64,000 nucleotides of DNA. Source: Burkholderiaceae bacterium. Lineage in GTDB: Bacteria > Pseudomonadota > Gammaproteobacteria > Burkholderiales > Burkholderiaceae_C. The position numbers and the translations under genes were made by a program. The stretch's first letter is position 1. Each line of letters begins with the position of its first letter. The DNA is taken from positions 32,110 through 96,109 of the forward strand of contig JAEUOU010000001.1 of assembly GCA_016790575.1 (NCBI GenBank), read 5' to 3'. Below are positions 36,886 through 46,016 of this stretch, in pieces. Under the pieces are notes generated by a model that searched no databases, was not told where the DNA came from, and saw nothing but the letters and a program-made list of their open reading frames with translations.

Positions 36886-37782
36886 TCAATGGCTGTGCGC
36901 CAGTCCGCTGACCACGGTCACCAGGACAATGCCCACCACCAGCCAGGCCACCTGCGCGGCGGTTTCGCGGGTGGTCAGGCGCTTTTGCAGCTGCGGAATC
37001 AGATCGGCCAGCGCCACATAGATGAAGCTGCTGCTGGCCACCACCAGAAAATACGGTAGCCAGTCGTGCAACTGCCCCACCAGGGCATAGCCCACCAGCC
37101 CGCCCAGCGCGGTCACCGCACCGGCCAGGGACACCTTGACCACGGCCATGCGCCGGTCGCCGCCACTGCCGCCGCGCAGCACGACCAGGTCCCCCATATG
37201 GTGCGGCACCTCGTGCGCCAGCACGGCCAGCGCCGCAATCACCCCCAGGCGCAGATCCGCCACAAAGGCCGACGCGATCAGAATGCCGTCGCCAAAGCAG
37301 TGCACGCTGTCGCCGGCCAGCACCGCCCAGCTGCCGGGGCGGTGACCGTGGGTTGACCGGCCGTCCGGCGCCAGGGCGTGGACATGGGCGTGGACATGGG
37401 CGTGCTGCCCGGCATGGTGATGGGCGTGCGCAGGGTCCTGTGAGTCACCGTGAGCGTGCGCGTGATCGTGATCGTGCGCAGGGTGGCGCGGCGCGGGCCC
37501 ATGGTGGTGCTCATGGCCGTGATGCCACAGCTCGGCCTTGTCCAGCAGGAAAAAGAACACCAGCCCCACCAGCAGCACCAGAAAAAGATCGTGCGCGCCC
37601 GCCTGGCTCTCGAACGCCTCGGGCAACAAATGCATGAACGCGGTCGCCAGCAGCGCACCCGCGGCCAGACTGAGCATGTGCTGCGTGTAGCGCGCCAGCG
37701 CGCCAAAGCTCAGCAGCGCCGCCAGCCACACACTGCCGATGCCGGCCACCAGGGTGCCGACCAGAATCGCTATTAATGTCAT
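36886..37782 (-). CDS. ZIP family metal transporter
   Basis: A 298-residue inner-membrane protein with eight helices. A long His-rich cytoplasmic loop (about residues 88-145, with runs such as HDHDHAHAH and HAHVHAHVH) is followed by the ZIP helix IV/V metal sites VHCFGDGILIASAF and LAHEVPHHMGDLVVL. It imports zinc or another divalent metal. The start is ATG 37782, since the longer frame runs through the dispersed repeat; the first base pairs of the gene adjoin that repeat. Confidence 0.9.
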   Translation of the reverse strand: MTLIAILVGTLVAGIGSVWLAALLSFGALARYTQHMLSLAAGALLATAFMHLLPEAFESQAGAHDLFLVLLVGLVFFFLLDKAELWHHGHEHHHGPAPRHPAHDHDHAHAHGDSQDPAHAHHHAGQHAHVHAHVHALAPDGRSTHGHRPGSWAVLAGDSVHCFGDGILIASAFVADLRLGVIAALAVLAHEVPHHMGDLVVLRGGSGGDRRMAVVKVSLAGAVTALGGLVGYALVGQLHDWLPYFLVVASSSFIYVALADLIPQLQKRLTTRETAAQVAWLVVGIVLVTVVSGLAHSH

Positions 37783-37816
37783 AGCTTCAGAAGACCGATT
37801 TCTTGTGGGTATCGGC
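37781..37816 (+). repeat. 36-bp dispersed element, copy 5
   Basis: ATAGC, seven bases, GACC, GATTTCTTG and TGGGTATCGGCC. Its ATAGC end overlaps the start codon of the ZIP gene on the other strand. GCTAT-N7-ATAGC at 37769-37785 forms a small hairpin across the junction. Confidence 0.75.
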
Positions 37817-37913
37817 CATTTTGTACAGGGAATTCGATTCCGGAGCTTCTGCCACCCCACCCGGCGCACCGGCGGTGCCATCCAAATGCCGGACGGCCGG
37901 AAAAGGCGTCATC

Positions 37914-39938
37914 TTAGGGCTTGCGCAGGTTCCAGCTGTCCCAAGCGGACAGCACAGCCACCAGCGCCTGGACGCCCACCACCTGCAGCACCATCGACGG
38001 GTCCACCGCTGCGCGCGGCCCGGCCAGTGTCCAGACCAGCGGGATGACCCCACCGACCGCCGCGAACGCTGCAGGAATAAAAAACAACAGGGCACTGCGT
38101 CCGCGTCCCTGCATCCACTGGCCCAGCCCGGGTAGCAGCAGCGACGCGAGCACTGGTCGCCAGTCACCTCGCGCGGCGCCCGTCCCAGCGGTCGAACCCC
38201 TCACGGACGACGGCCCGGGGGTGGGGTCTTCAACCCGATCGGCCCCCACCCCACCCGCCCGGGGCCGTCGCATCGACAGCAGCTCGGCCACTCGACGGGC
38301 GGTGCGAGGCGAGTGGGACAAGCCCTCGGCAAAGACCTGGCCGGCGCGATCGGTGACCCGCAAGTAGGCCTGTGCCGCGGAAATCCACGCCAGCACACGC
38401 CACCCGGCCGATGCTTTCGACGCCCGGCGCAGGGACACCCGCCCAAGCTCATCGAGTGCCAGAGATTGCCTCAGTTGCACTTCCAGCTTGTTGGCTCCGA
38501 ACAAAAGGAGCCGTTGCGTCGTCAACACCAGCAGTTGGCCATTCATGCTGCGCATCAGCATGATCACCTCACGTACCCGCTCCTGGGGCTCCAACGTGGC
38601 GGCAAGGCCGGGCGACGGCAGGCGCTGCAGGCCGGCGTGGTTAAGAATCGGCTCCATGTCCGGCCTCCGGGCCAGCCATGCTACGGCGCGTCCGGTCAGC
38701 CACGGCGCCACCAGCAAGGCAACCCCGGCGAGCGCCAGCGGCGAGCCCGATACGTGCGCGGTCACCGCCAAAAGCGCCAGCAACAGCATCACGACGGCAC
38801 CGAACACGCCCGCAGAGAGCAGCTGGGTCTGCCAGGTCGCCGGCGGCATACCGCATTCGGCGGCCGACAGAATCCGTTCCCCGCGAGCCCGGCGCTCGCG
38901 TTTTTGTTGCACCAGCGCCAGCACAAATCCAGCACCAAACAGCACCAGGGCAGACCCCAGCGCCAGCAGGTAGGCCAGCCGGTAGCGGTCTTTGGCGTGT
39001 TGCAACTCGGCCAAAGCCTTGACAAACGCTGCGTCGCCGAAAGGCGCCAGCGCCTTGCCGTCGGCGCCGAAGCGGCGTAGCGCAAACGGTGCGCCGTCGA
39101 CCGCCAGCAGGACCCGGCCCTGCCACGCGAGGTCGCGGACCTCCATGCCAGCCGAGCCCTCGAATTCACGTTCGGTTCCATCGGCGAACACATCGACGAT
39201 GCGCCCCCGACGCATGTCGCCGCCAAAACGCACCAGCGACGCCAGCGGCGCGTCTTCCGTCCCACTGTCGCGCGGCGTGCCGCGCGAGGGCTGCGCCATG
39301 GCGAGAAAACTGCCTCCAAGCCCCGACGGCAAGCGCAGCTGCTGGCGCGGCGCCAGTTCCGGTGTCGTCAGCGCCACCAGCGTGAAGGCATTCGTGTTGG
39401 TCGTCCACAGCGTATCGCCGGCCCACCACAACCCATTGGTGAATTCGTACAGGCCGGGCGCCGTGCGCGCGATGTAGCGACCATCGGGCCCGAACAGCGC
39501 CACCGCATGGCCGCCCCCGGTCGCAATAGCCAGGCGGCCATCGGCCGCGAAGGCAAAGTAAATGGCCCGGCTGCCGTGACGGGCCAGTGAATCAGGCCAC
39601 TGCGGCCGAATGCTGCCGGTCACACGCCGGGTCGAGGGGTCGAACAGGGCCAGGGTTTCGACGTCACGAATGCCCAGTGCAAGGCGACCGGCCGGGTCGC
39701 GAACCAGCGCACCTACACGCCCGGCGATTCCCAACTGCGCGACGCTCAGCCTCTCCAGAAGCTGCCCTTCGGGCGACAGACGCCACAACTCATGGTCGAC
39801 CGACAGCCAGACACTGCCATCATCCATCACTGCCAACGCCGAGGGCCCTTGGATCTGTACCCGCGCGTTGCTGAACCAAAACGACAGGCCCAACGCCACA
39901 ATGGCTGCGCCCAGAAAGGCGATGGCCCACTTTTTCAT
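37914..39938 (-). CDS. Membrane protein with N-terminal propeller-like and C-terminal TM domains, unknown function
   Basis: A 674-residue protein with an N-terminal signal anchor (WAIAFLGAAIVALGLSFWF). Residues about 30-300 look like a beta-propeller of the NHL/SMP-30 type (repeats such as ALAVMDDGSVWLSVDHELWR and YFAFAADGRLAIATGGGHAV). Then come two or three helices, a PH-like domain (QLLVLTTQRLLLFGANKLEV), a palindromic linker (38208-38270) and a C-terminal helical pair beginning LLLPGLGQWMQGRGRSALLF, a motif of TM2/DUF5683-like regions. No named family is recognised. A strong GGGAGG lies before ATG 39938. Confidence 0.75.
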   Translation of the reverse strand: MKKWAIAFLGAAIVALGLSFWFSNARVQIQGPSALAVMDDGSVWLSVDHELWRLSPEGQLLERLSVAQLGIAGRVGALVRDPAGRLALGIRDVETLALFDPSTRRVTGSIRPQWPDSLARHGSRAIYFAFAADGRLAIATGGGHAVALFGPDGRYIARTAPGLYEFTNGLWWAGDTLWTTNTNAFTLVALTTPELAPRQQLRLPSGLGGSFLAMAQPSRGTPRDSGTEDAPLASLVRFGGDMRRGRIVDVFADGTEREFEGSAGMEVRDLAWQGRVLLAVDGAPFALRRFGADGKALAPFGDAAFVKALAELQHAKDRYRLAYLLALGSALVLFGAGFVLALVQQKRERRARGERILSAAECGMPPATWQTQLLSAGVFGAVVMLLLALLAVTAHVSGSPLALAGVALLVAPWLTGRAVAWLARRPDMEPILNHAGLQRLPSPGLAATLEPQERVREVIMLMRSMNGQLLVLTTQRLLLFGANKLEVQLRQSLALDELGRVSLRRASKASAGWRVLAWISAAQAYLRVTDRAGQVFAEGLSHSPRTARRVAELLSMRRPRAGGVGADRVEDPTPGPSSVRGSTAGTGAARGDWRPVLASLLLPGLGQWMQGRGRSALLFFIPAAFAAVGGVIPLVWTLAGPRAAVDPSMVLQVVGVQALVAVLSAWDSWNLRKP
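38208..38270. repeat. Imperfect GC-rich inverted repeat inside the 674-residue gene
   Basis: One arm begins CGACGGCCCGGGG-GTGGGG, and the other (CCCCACCC to GGGGCCGTCG) is its imperfect complement, about 18 bases apart. It encodes a Pro/Gly-rich linker (EDPTPGPSSVRGST) between the PH-like domain and the C-terminal helices. Confidence 0.5.
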
Positions 39939-40043
39939 GCGTTTCCTCCCTGGAACCCGATTTTTTGACGCGAGATTGTCCGGATTCGTCCGGCTCTGTC
40001 AACGCAAAAGGTCCACAATTCCGCCTGAAACACTATCAATAAC

Positions 40044-40080
40044 GTAGCTGAAGGCGACCAGATACCGCTGGGTATCGGCC
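40044..40080 (+). repeat. 36-bp dispersed element, copy 6
   Basis: GTAGC, seven bases, GACC, AGATACCGC and TGGGTATCGGCC. It is intergenic, between two same-strand genes. CTAT-N7-GTAG around its left end allows a short hairpin. Confidence 0.75.
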
Positions 40081-40099
40081 AAAAAACCTTCAAAAAGAC

Positions 40100-40121
40100 A
40101 AAAAAGCCGCCCGAAGGCGGC
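40100..40121 (-). terminator. Intrinsic terminator of the dienelactone hydrolase gene
   Basis: On the minus strand GCCGCC-TTCG-GGCGGC is followed by six T, 24 bases after the stop codon. A UUCG tetraloop with six GC pairs makes this strong. Confidence 0.85.
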
Positions 40122-40144
40122 CCGTGCGGCTGAATCCGGTGGAA

Positions 40145-41044
40145 TCAGGCCACGCCGTGCTGCGCAAACCAGGCCAGGGCCCGCTTCCAGCCGTCTTCGG
40201 CCGGTTCTTTGCGGAAGCTCGGGCGATAGTCGGCATGAAAGGCGTGCGGCGCGTCAGGGTACACCACAAACTGTGATGCCTTGGCCGCCGCGTTGCCGGC
40301 CGCCAGTGCCGCTTTCATCTTATCGACCGTGTCAAGCGGGATACCGGTATCAGCGGCCCCATACAGGCCCAGCACCGGGCCGTTCAGCCGGGCCGCGACA
40401 TCCACCGGGTGACGCGGGTTCAACGGGCTCTGCGCACCGACCAGGCGGCCGTACCAGGCCACCCCCGCCTTCACCGCCGGGTTGTGCGCCGCATACAGCC
40501 AGGTCTGACGCCCACCCCAGCAAAAGCCGGTCACGCCCAGTTTGGCTGCATCGCCGCCATTCGCGGCCGCCCATTTCACGGTGGCATCCAGATCGCCCAG
40601 CACTTGCTCGTCGGGCACCTTGGAGATTACCTCGGCGATCAGTTTGGCCATCTCGCCATAGCTTTGCGCATCGCCCTGGCGGACAAACAGCTCGGGCGCA
40701 ATGGCCAGGTAGCCCGCCCGCGCGAACCGCCGCGCGGTATCGGCAATGTATTCATGCACGCCAAAAATCTCCGACAGCACCAGCACCACCGGCAGCCCGG
40801 TCTTGCCCGCCGGCGCGGCCCGGTAGGCCGGCATCTTGAAGCCATTGACGTCGATGGTCACCTCCCCCGCCGTCAGCCCGTCGGCCGGCGTCTTGATCGC
40901 CGTCTGCGCCATGATGGGCAGCGCGGACGCCGCATAGCCCACGCCCAGCGCCGCTTTCAGCGCCGTGCGGCGCGACGGGCCGGCTTCGGTGGTGGTGCCG
41001 GGCAGCAGGGCGTTGAAATCGGCATGTTGATCGGTGCGCAGCAT
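40145..41044 (-). CDS. Dienelactone hydrolase family protein with Tat-like leader
   Basis: A 299-residue alpha/beta hydrolase. The nucleophile elbow is VTGFCWGGRQTWL, with Cys as in dienelactone hydrolase; the acid and base lie in LGLYGAADTGIPLD and YPDAPHAFHADYRP. The first 50 residues hold a twin-arginine-like start (PSRRTALKAALGVGYAASAL), suggesting export. True dienelactone hydrolases are cytoplasmic and shorter, so a different ester substrate is likely. ATG 41044 follows AGGAGA. Confidence 0.87.
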   Translation of the reverse strand: MLRTDQHADFNALLPGTTTEAGPSRRTALKAALGVGYAASALPIMAQTAIKTPADGLTAGEVTIDVNGFKMPAYRAAPAGKTGLPVVLVLSEIFGVHEYIADTARRFARAGYLAIAPELFVRQGDAQSYGEMAKLIAEVISKVPDEQVLGDLDATVKWAAANGGDAAKLGVTGFCWGGRQTWLYAAHNPAVKAGVAWYGRLVGAQSPLNPRHPVDVAARLNGPVLGLYGAADTGIPLDTVDKMKAALAAGNAAAKASQFVVYPDAPHAFHADYRPSFRKEPAEDGWKRALAWFAQHGVA

Positions 41045-41198
41045 GGTGTCTCCTGAATGGGTGAGGGAAAAAGAACGAACCGATGATCGCGCCCGCAAGC
41101 CCGATCGCCGGCCCTTTACTAATGAGACCCTGTCGGGAGCAGGGTTCCCGCAGTTGGGCAGGGGGAAACCCGCATCAGCCCGCGGCGTCGCAAGCCCC

Positions 41199-44003
41199 TC
41201 AATGCGCCGCCTCCCAGTTTGCCCCCACGCCCACTTCGGCCAGCAGCGGCACGCTGAGTTCGGCGACGCCGGCCATCAGGCGGGGGATTTCGGTGCGCAG
41301 CCAGTCGACCTCGGCCTCGGGCACTTCGAACACCAGTTCGTCGTGCACCTGCATGATCATCTTGGTGGCACGTTGTTCGTCGTCCAGCGTGTGCTGCACC
41401 GCCACCATGGCTTTTTTGATCAGGTCCGCCGCGGTGCCCTGCATGGGGGCGTTGATGGCGGCGCGCTCGGCGCCGGCGCGGCGGGGGCCGTTGGGGCTGT
41501 TGATTTCGGGCAGCACCAGGCGGCGGCCGAACACGGTTTCGACATAGCCCTGGGCCTTGGCCTGGGCGCGGGTCTCGTCCATGTAGCGTTTCACGCCGGG
41601 GTAGCGCTGGAAGTAGCGGTCGATCCACGCCGCGGCGGCCTTGGTTTCGATGCCCAGGTTTTTGGCCAGGCCGAAGCTGCTCATGCCGTAGATCAGGCCG
41701 AAGTTGATCACCTTGGCGTAGCGGCGCTGCTCGCTGCTGACCTGGTCCGGCGCCACGCCAAACACTTCCGACGCGGTGGCGCGGTGCACGTCCTGCCCTT
41801 GGCGGAACGCGGCCAGCAGGGCTTCGTCGCCCGAGAGGTGCGCCATGATGCGCAGCTCGATCTGGCTGTAGTCGGCGCTGGCGATCACGCAGCCCGCCGG
41901 CGCCACAAAGGCCTCGCGCACCCGCCGGCCCTCGGCGGTGCGGATGGGGATGTTCTGCAGGTTGGGGTCGTTGCTGGACAGCCGCCCGGTCACCGCCACC
42001 GCCTGCGCGTAGTGGGTGTGCACCCGGCCGGTGCGCGGCAGCGCCATCTGGGCCAGCTTGTCGGTGTAGGTGCCTTTGAGCTTGGACAGGGAGCGGTGCT
42101 CCAGGATCTTGGCCGGCAGCGGATAGTCTTCGGCCAGCTTTTCCAGCACTTCTTCGTCGGTGCTGCGCGCGCCGGTGGCGGTTTTCTTGATGACCGGCAG
42201 GCCGAGCTTGTCGAAGAAGATTTCACCCAGCTGCTTGGGGCTGCTGAGGTTGAAGGGCTGGCCGGCGATGGCGTAGGCGTCTTGCTCCAGCGCCAGGATG
42301 CGCTGGCCCAGCTCGTGGCTTTGCGCCGCCAGTGTGGGCGCGTCGATCAGCACACCGTTGCGCTCGATGCGGTAGAGCACCTCGCTGCTGGCGATCTCCA
42401 GTTCGTAGATGGCGCGCAGCTTTTCCTGCGCCAGCAACTGCGGCCACAGGGCACGGTGCACGTCCAGCGTCTGGTCGGCGTCTTCGCAGGAGTATTGCGC
42501 GGCTTTGTCCACCGGCACCTGGGCAAACGGAATCTGGTGCGCGCCTTTGCCACACAGGTCTTCGTAGCTGATGCCGCTGCGGCCCAGGTGGCGCTCGGCC
42601 AGGCTGGCCAGGCCGTGGGGTTTATGCACCTCCAGCACATAGCTTTGCAGCATGGTGTCGTGGGCGTAGCCCTGCACCTCGATGCCGTGGTTGGCCAACA
42701 CATGGCGGTCGTACTTGACGTGCTGGCCCAGCTTGGGGCGCGTGGCGTCCTCCAGCCAGGGTTTCAGGCGCGCCAGCACCTCGTCAAACGGCAGCTGTGC
42801 GGGCGCGTCCGGCCCGGCGTGGCGCAACGGGATGTAGGCGGCCTCGCCCGGGGTCACGCTGAGGCTGATGCCGACGATCTCGGCCTTCATCTCGTCCAGC
42901 GAGGTGGTTTCGGTGTCCAGCGCCACCAGCTCGGCGGCTTCGACCTTCGCCAGCCAGCGCTCGAAGTCCGGCCAGGTCAGGACGGTGTCGTAGCGGGTGT
43001 CGCGGGCAGGCGCGGGTGGCGCGGTGGTTTCGGCCAGCGGGTCGGAGAACAGATCCCGCTCCGGCGAAGTGTGCCGAAGGGCTTCGGCCGGCTCTGCGCG
43101 GGCGGACGTGGTGCCTTCGCCGCCCCCCAGCGCCTTCGCCAGCCCCTTGAAGCCGAATTTCTCGTAAAACTCCTTCAGAGCCAGCGTATTCTGGTCACTG
43201 AACGCTATGGATTCGAGAGCTGGCAATGCGGGCAGCCAGCCCGACAGGTCGCAGTCGGTCTTGATGGTCAGCAGCTGCCGCCCGGTGGGCAGCCAGGGCA
43301 GCGCCTTGCGCAGGTTCTCGCCGGCCACACCCTTGATGGTGTCGGCCCTGGCGACCAGCGCGTCCAGCGAGCCGTGTTCCTGCAGCCACTTGGCCGCCGT
43401 CTTGGGGCCGACCTTTTCCACGCCGGGTACGTTGTCCACCGCGTCGCCCACCAGGGTCTGGAAATCGACCATCAGCCGGGCGGGCACGCCGAATTCGGCC
43501 TCCACACCGGCCAGGTCGCGGCGCTTGCCGTTCATGGTGTCGATGATGGTGATGTGCTCGTTCACCAGCTGGGCCAGGTCCTTGTCGCCGCTGGAGATGA
43601 CCACCTCCACCCCCTGCGCGGCGGCCGTCACGGCCAGGGTGCCGATCACGTCGTCGGCCTCGACGCCAGGCACGTCCAGCACCGTCCAGCCCAGCAGGCG
43701 CACCACCTCGTGGATGGGCGCAATCTGCGCGCGCAGGTCGTCGGGCATGGGGCTGCGCTGCTGCTTGTAGGCGGGGTAGATCGCGTCGCGGAAGGTCGGG
43801 CCGGAGGCGTCGAACACACAGGCGGCGTAGTCGGCGCGCACGTCCTTCTTCAGCGACTGCATCATGTTGATCATGCCGCGGATGGCGCCGGTGGCCGGGC
43901 TGGCGGGGTCGCCCGGCACGGCGCGCAGGTCGGGCATGGCGTGGAACGCGCGGTAGAGGTAGCTGGAGCCGTCCACCAGCAACAGGGTCTTCTTGTCGGT
44001 CAT
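41199..44003 (-). CDS. polA: DNA polymerase I
   Basis: A 934-residue replication and repair polymerase. The 5'-3' exonuclease domain begins LLLVDGSSYLYRAFHA and has GVEADDVIGTLA and VISSGDKDLAQL. The 3'-5' exonuclease domain keeps acidic residues in VALDTETTSLDEM, so proofreading is likely active. The polymerase motifs are ADYSQIELRIMAHLSGDEAL (A), the O-helix RRYAKVINFGLIYGMSSFGL and IMQVHDELVFEVPE (C). A palindromic element in the linker between the first two domains is read as ARAEPAEAL. The repeat copy 7 lies between this gene and thrB. Confidence 0.97.
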   Translation of the reverse strand: MTDKKTLLLVDGSSYLYRAFHAMPDLRAVPGDPASPATGAIRGMINMMQSLKKDVRADYAACVFDASGPTFRDAIYPAYKQQRSPMPDDLRAQIAPIHEVVRLLGWTVLDVPGVEADDVIGTLAVTAAAQGVEVVISSGDKDLAQLVNEHITIIDTMNGKRRDLAGVEAEFGVPARLMVDFQTLVGDAVDNVPGVEKVGPKTAAKWLQEHGSLDALVARADTIKGVAGENLRKALPWLPTGRQLLTIKTDCDLSGWLPALPALESIAFSDQNTLALKEFYEKFGFKGLAKALGGGEGTTSARAEPAEALRHTSPERDLFSDPLAETTAPPAPARDTRYDTVLTWPDFERWLAKVEAAELVALDTETTSLDEMKAEIVGISLSVTPGEAAYIPLRHAGPDAPAQLPFDEVLARLKPWLEDATRPKLGQHVKYDRHVLANHGIEVQGYAHDTMLQSYVLEVHKPHGLASLAERHLGRSGISYEDLCGKGAHQIPFAQVPVDKAAQYSCEDADQTLDVHRALWPQLLAQEKLRAIYELEIASSEVLYRIERNGVLIDAPTLAAQSHELGQRILALEQDAYAIAGQPFNLSSPKQLGEIFFDKLGLPVIKKTATGARSTDEEVLEKLAEDYPLPAKILEHRSLSKLKGTYTDKLAQMALPRTGRVHTHYAQAVAVTGRLSSNDPNLQNIPIRTAEGRRVREAFVAPAGCVIASADYSQIELRIMAHLSGDEALLAAFRQGQDVHRATASEVFGVAPDQVSSEQRRYAKVINFGLIYGMSSFGLAKNLGIETKAAAAWIDRYFQRYPGVKRYMDETRAQAKAQGYVETVFGRRLVLPEINSPNGPRRAGAERAAINAPMQGTAADLIKKAMVAVQHTLDDEQRATKMIMQVHDELVFEVPEAEVDWLRTEIPRLMAGVAELSVPLLAEVGVGANWEAAH
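43061..43103 (-). repeat. Translated palindromic element in polA
   Basis: On the coding strand it reads GCCCGCGCAGAG, then CCGGCCGAAGCCCTTCGGC, then CACACTTCGCCGG, with the inner palindrome GCCGAAG-CC-CTTCGGC. The frame gives ARAEPAEALRHTSPE. The first 27 bases differ from the mfd element at four positions, all silent. Confidence 0.65.
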
Positions 44004-44108
44004 GGGCGCATTGTGCATGGGCCCGCCGCAGCCTGGGGCCTTGCACCCCTACAATGACGGCCGATCTTCCGCCTCGGGCTCCGCACCCGCGTTTCAGCGA
44101 TAAAAAGT

Positions 44109-44144
44109 GCCAATACCCAGCGTGAAAAGGTCGCTTCTTGCTAT
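44109..44144 (-). repeat. 36-bp dispersed element, copy 7
   Basis: On the minus strand: ATAGC, AAGAAGC, GACC, TTTTCACGC, TGGGTATTGGC. This is the copy closest to the consensus. It is in the polA-thrB divergent region. Confidence 0.85.
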
Positions 44145-44218
44145 TGTTTTTTACAGATTTTTATTGCCCTGACCGGTCCTGGCACCCCACTGCCGCGGCC
44201 GCAGTGGCCTGACAACCG

Positions 44219-45169
44219 ATGGCCGTTTTCACCGAAGTTTCCCCGGACGAGGCCCAGCGCCTCCTGACGGCCCTGAATCTGGGCACCCTCAAGAGCCTGC
44301 GCGGCATTGAAGGCGGCATCGAGAACACCAACTATTTCGCCACCACCGACCAGGGCGACTGGGTGCTGACGCTGTTCGAGCGGCTGACCGCGCAGCAGCT
44401 GCCGTTTTACCTGCACCTGATGAAACACCTGGCCCACCGCGGCATTCCGGTGCCGGACCCGGCCACCAACCGCGACGGCGACATCCTGCACACCGTCTGT
44501 GGCAAGCCGGCTGCGGTCGTCAACCGGCTGGACGGCAAGAGCCAGCTGGCGCCGCAACCCGGCCATTGCGCGGCCGTCGGCGCGATGCTGGCCCGCATGC
44601 ACCTGGCCGGGCGCGACTATGACCGCGAGCAGCCCAACCTGCGCGGCTTGCCCTGGTGGAACGAAACGGTGCCGGTGGTATTGCCCTATCTGGACGAGAG
44701 CCAAGGCCGACTGATTCGCCAGGAGCTGGCCTTCCAGAACCACATCGCCGACGGTGCCGACTATGCCGCCCTGCCCCGGGGCCCGGTGCATGCCGACCTG
44801 TTTCGCGACAACGTCATGTTCGATGGCGAGCGGCTGACCGGGTTTTTCGACTTCTACTTCGCCGGGGTCGATACCTGGTTGTTCGACATCGCCGTGTGCC
44901 TGAACGACTGGTGCATCGACCTGCCCACCGGGCGCCATGACGCCGCCCGGGCGCGCGCCCTGCTGGATGCCTACGGCACGGTGCGCCCCCTGTGCGCGGC
45001 CGAGCGGCGCCTGCTGCCCGCGCTGCTGCGGGCGGGCGCGTTGCGCTTTTGGGTATCGCGACTGTGGGACTATTTCCTGCCCCGCGAGGCCAGCATGCTC
45101 AAGCCCCACGACCCCACACACTTCGAGCGCGTGCTGCGCGAACGGGTGGCACACCCGGTTTCGCCCTGA
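44219..45169 (+). CDS. thrB: Homoserine kinase (type II, ThrB)
   Basis: A 316-residue kinase of the choline/aminoglycoside-kinase fold, which replaces the GHMP-type homoserine kinase in many proteobacteria. The ATP region is [25 protein letters not shown], the catalytic loop is [19 protein letters not shown] and the metal Asp is in [20 protein letters not shown]. It phosphorylates homoserine in threonine synthesis. It leads a run with a membrane protein and a FecR-domain protein. Confidence 0.93.
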   Translation: MAVFTEVSPDEAQRLLTALNLGTLKSLRGIEGGIENTNYFATTDQGDWVLTLFERLTAQQLPFYLHLMKHLAHRGIPVPDPATNRDGDILHTVCGKPAAVVNRLDGKSQLAPQPGHCAAVGAMLARMHLAGRDYDREQPNLRGLPWWNETVPVVLPYLDESQGRLIRQELAFQNHIADGADYAALPRGPVHADLFRDNVMFDGERLTGFFDFYFAGVDTWLFDIAVCLNDWCIDLPTGRHDAARARALLDAYGTVRPLCAAERRLLPALLRAGALRFWVSRLWDYFLPREASMLKPHDPTHFERVLRERVAHPVSP

Positions 45170-45227
45170 CGGACCGTCGCCACCGCCGCACTCTTCCTCG
45201 CCCTCCGCCCTCCGCCCCCCCGCCGCC

Positions 45228-46016
45228 ATGAAACTCAACATCGTTCCCGCGCGCACCGGCCTGACCTGGGTCAAGCTGGGCCTGAAGACTTTTGCCGGCC
45301 AGCCACTGGCCATGGCCGGCCTGTTTTTCATGTACATGGCCGCCGCGTCGGTGCTCGGGCTGGTGCCGATCGTGGGCGTGGTCGCGGCGCTGGCCATCGT
45401 GCCGGCCGCCACACTGGGGCTGATGGCGGCTTCTGCCGAGGCGAGCCGGGGCAAGTTTCCGATGCCATCGATCCTGCTCTCGGCGTTTCGCGCCGGCCAG
45501 CAGCGGCTGCGTGCCATGCTCACTCTGGGCGCGCTGTATGCCGCCGCCTGCCTGCTGATCACGCTGGTGGCCGGGTTGATTTTTCCCCTGCCGGCTGGCG
45601 GCAAGGAAGCCGACATGCAAACGGTGGTCACGTCCCCAGCGTTTCAGCAGTCCATGATGCTGACCCTGCTGCTGTATCTGCCGGTGAGCGTGATGTTCTG
45701 GCACGCGCCGGCGCTGGTGCACTGGCACGGCATCACACCGGCGAAGTCGCTTTTTTTCAGCTCGGTGGCGATTGTCCGCAACCTGCCGGCCTACCTGGTC
45801 TATGGTTTTGGCTGGCTTGCCGTTTTCATGATCGCCGGCCTGCTGGTCACCACGCTGGGCAGTCTGCTGGGCGGGCCCGAAATGATCGGCACCATCATGC
45901 TGCCCACGGCGCTGATCATGGCCAGCATGTTTTTTGCTTCCCTGTATTTCACCTTCCGTGACAGCTTTGTCGACGACAATGGCGCCACACCCGAATCTCC
46001 CGGAGATGCCCCATGA
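45228..46016 (+). CDS. BPSS1780 family membrane protein
   Basis: A 262-residue inner-membrane protein with five or six helices, beginning MKLNIVPARTGLTWVKLGLK and having WHAPALVHWHGITPAKSLFF, the signature of this Burkholderiales family next to thrB. Function is not known. It lies 58 bases after thrB and overlaps the next gene as ATGA. Confidence 0.85.
   Translation: MKLNIVPARTGLTWVKLGLKTFAGQPLAMAGLFFMYMAAASVLGLVPIVGVVAALAIVPAATLGLMAASAEASRGKFPMPSILLSAFRAGQQRLRAMLTLGALYAAACLLITLVAGLIFPLPAGGKEADMQTVVTSPAFQQSMMLTLLLYLPVSVMFWHAPALVHWHGITPAKSLFFSSVAIVRNLPAYLVYGFGWLAVFMIAGLLVTTLGSLLGGPEMIGTIMLPTALIMASMFFASLYFTFRDSFVDDNGATPESPGDAP

Noticed and set aside
41034..44057. A 1007-codon open frame on the plus strand
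   Set aside because: It is antisense to polA, has no recognisable motif or ribosome site and the polA frame has all the expected motifs.
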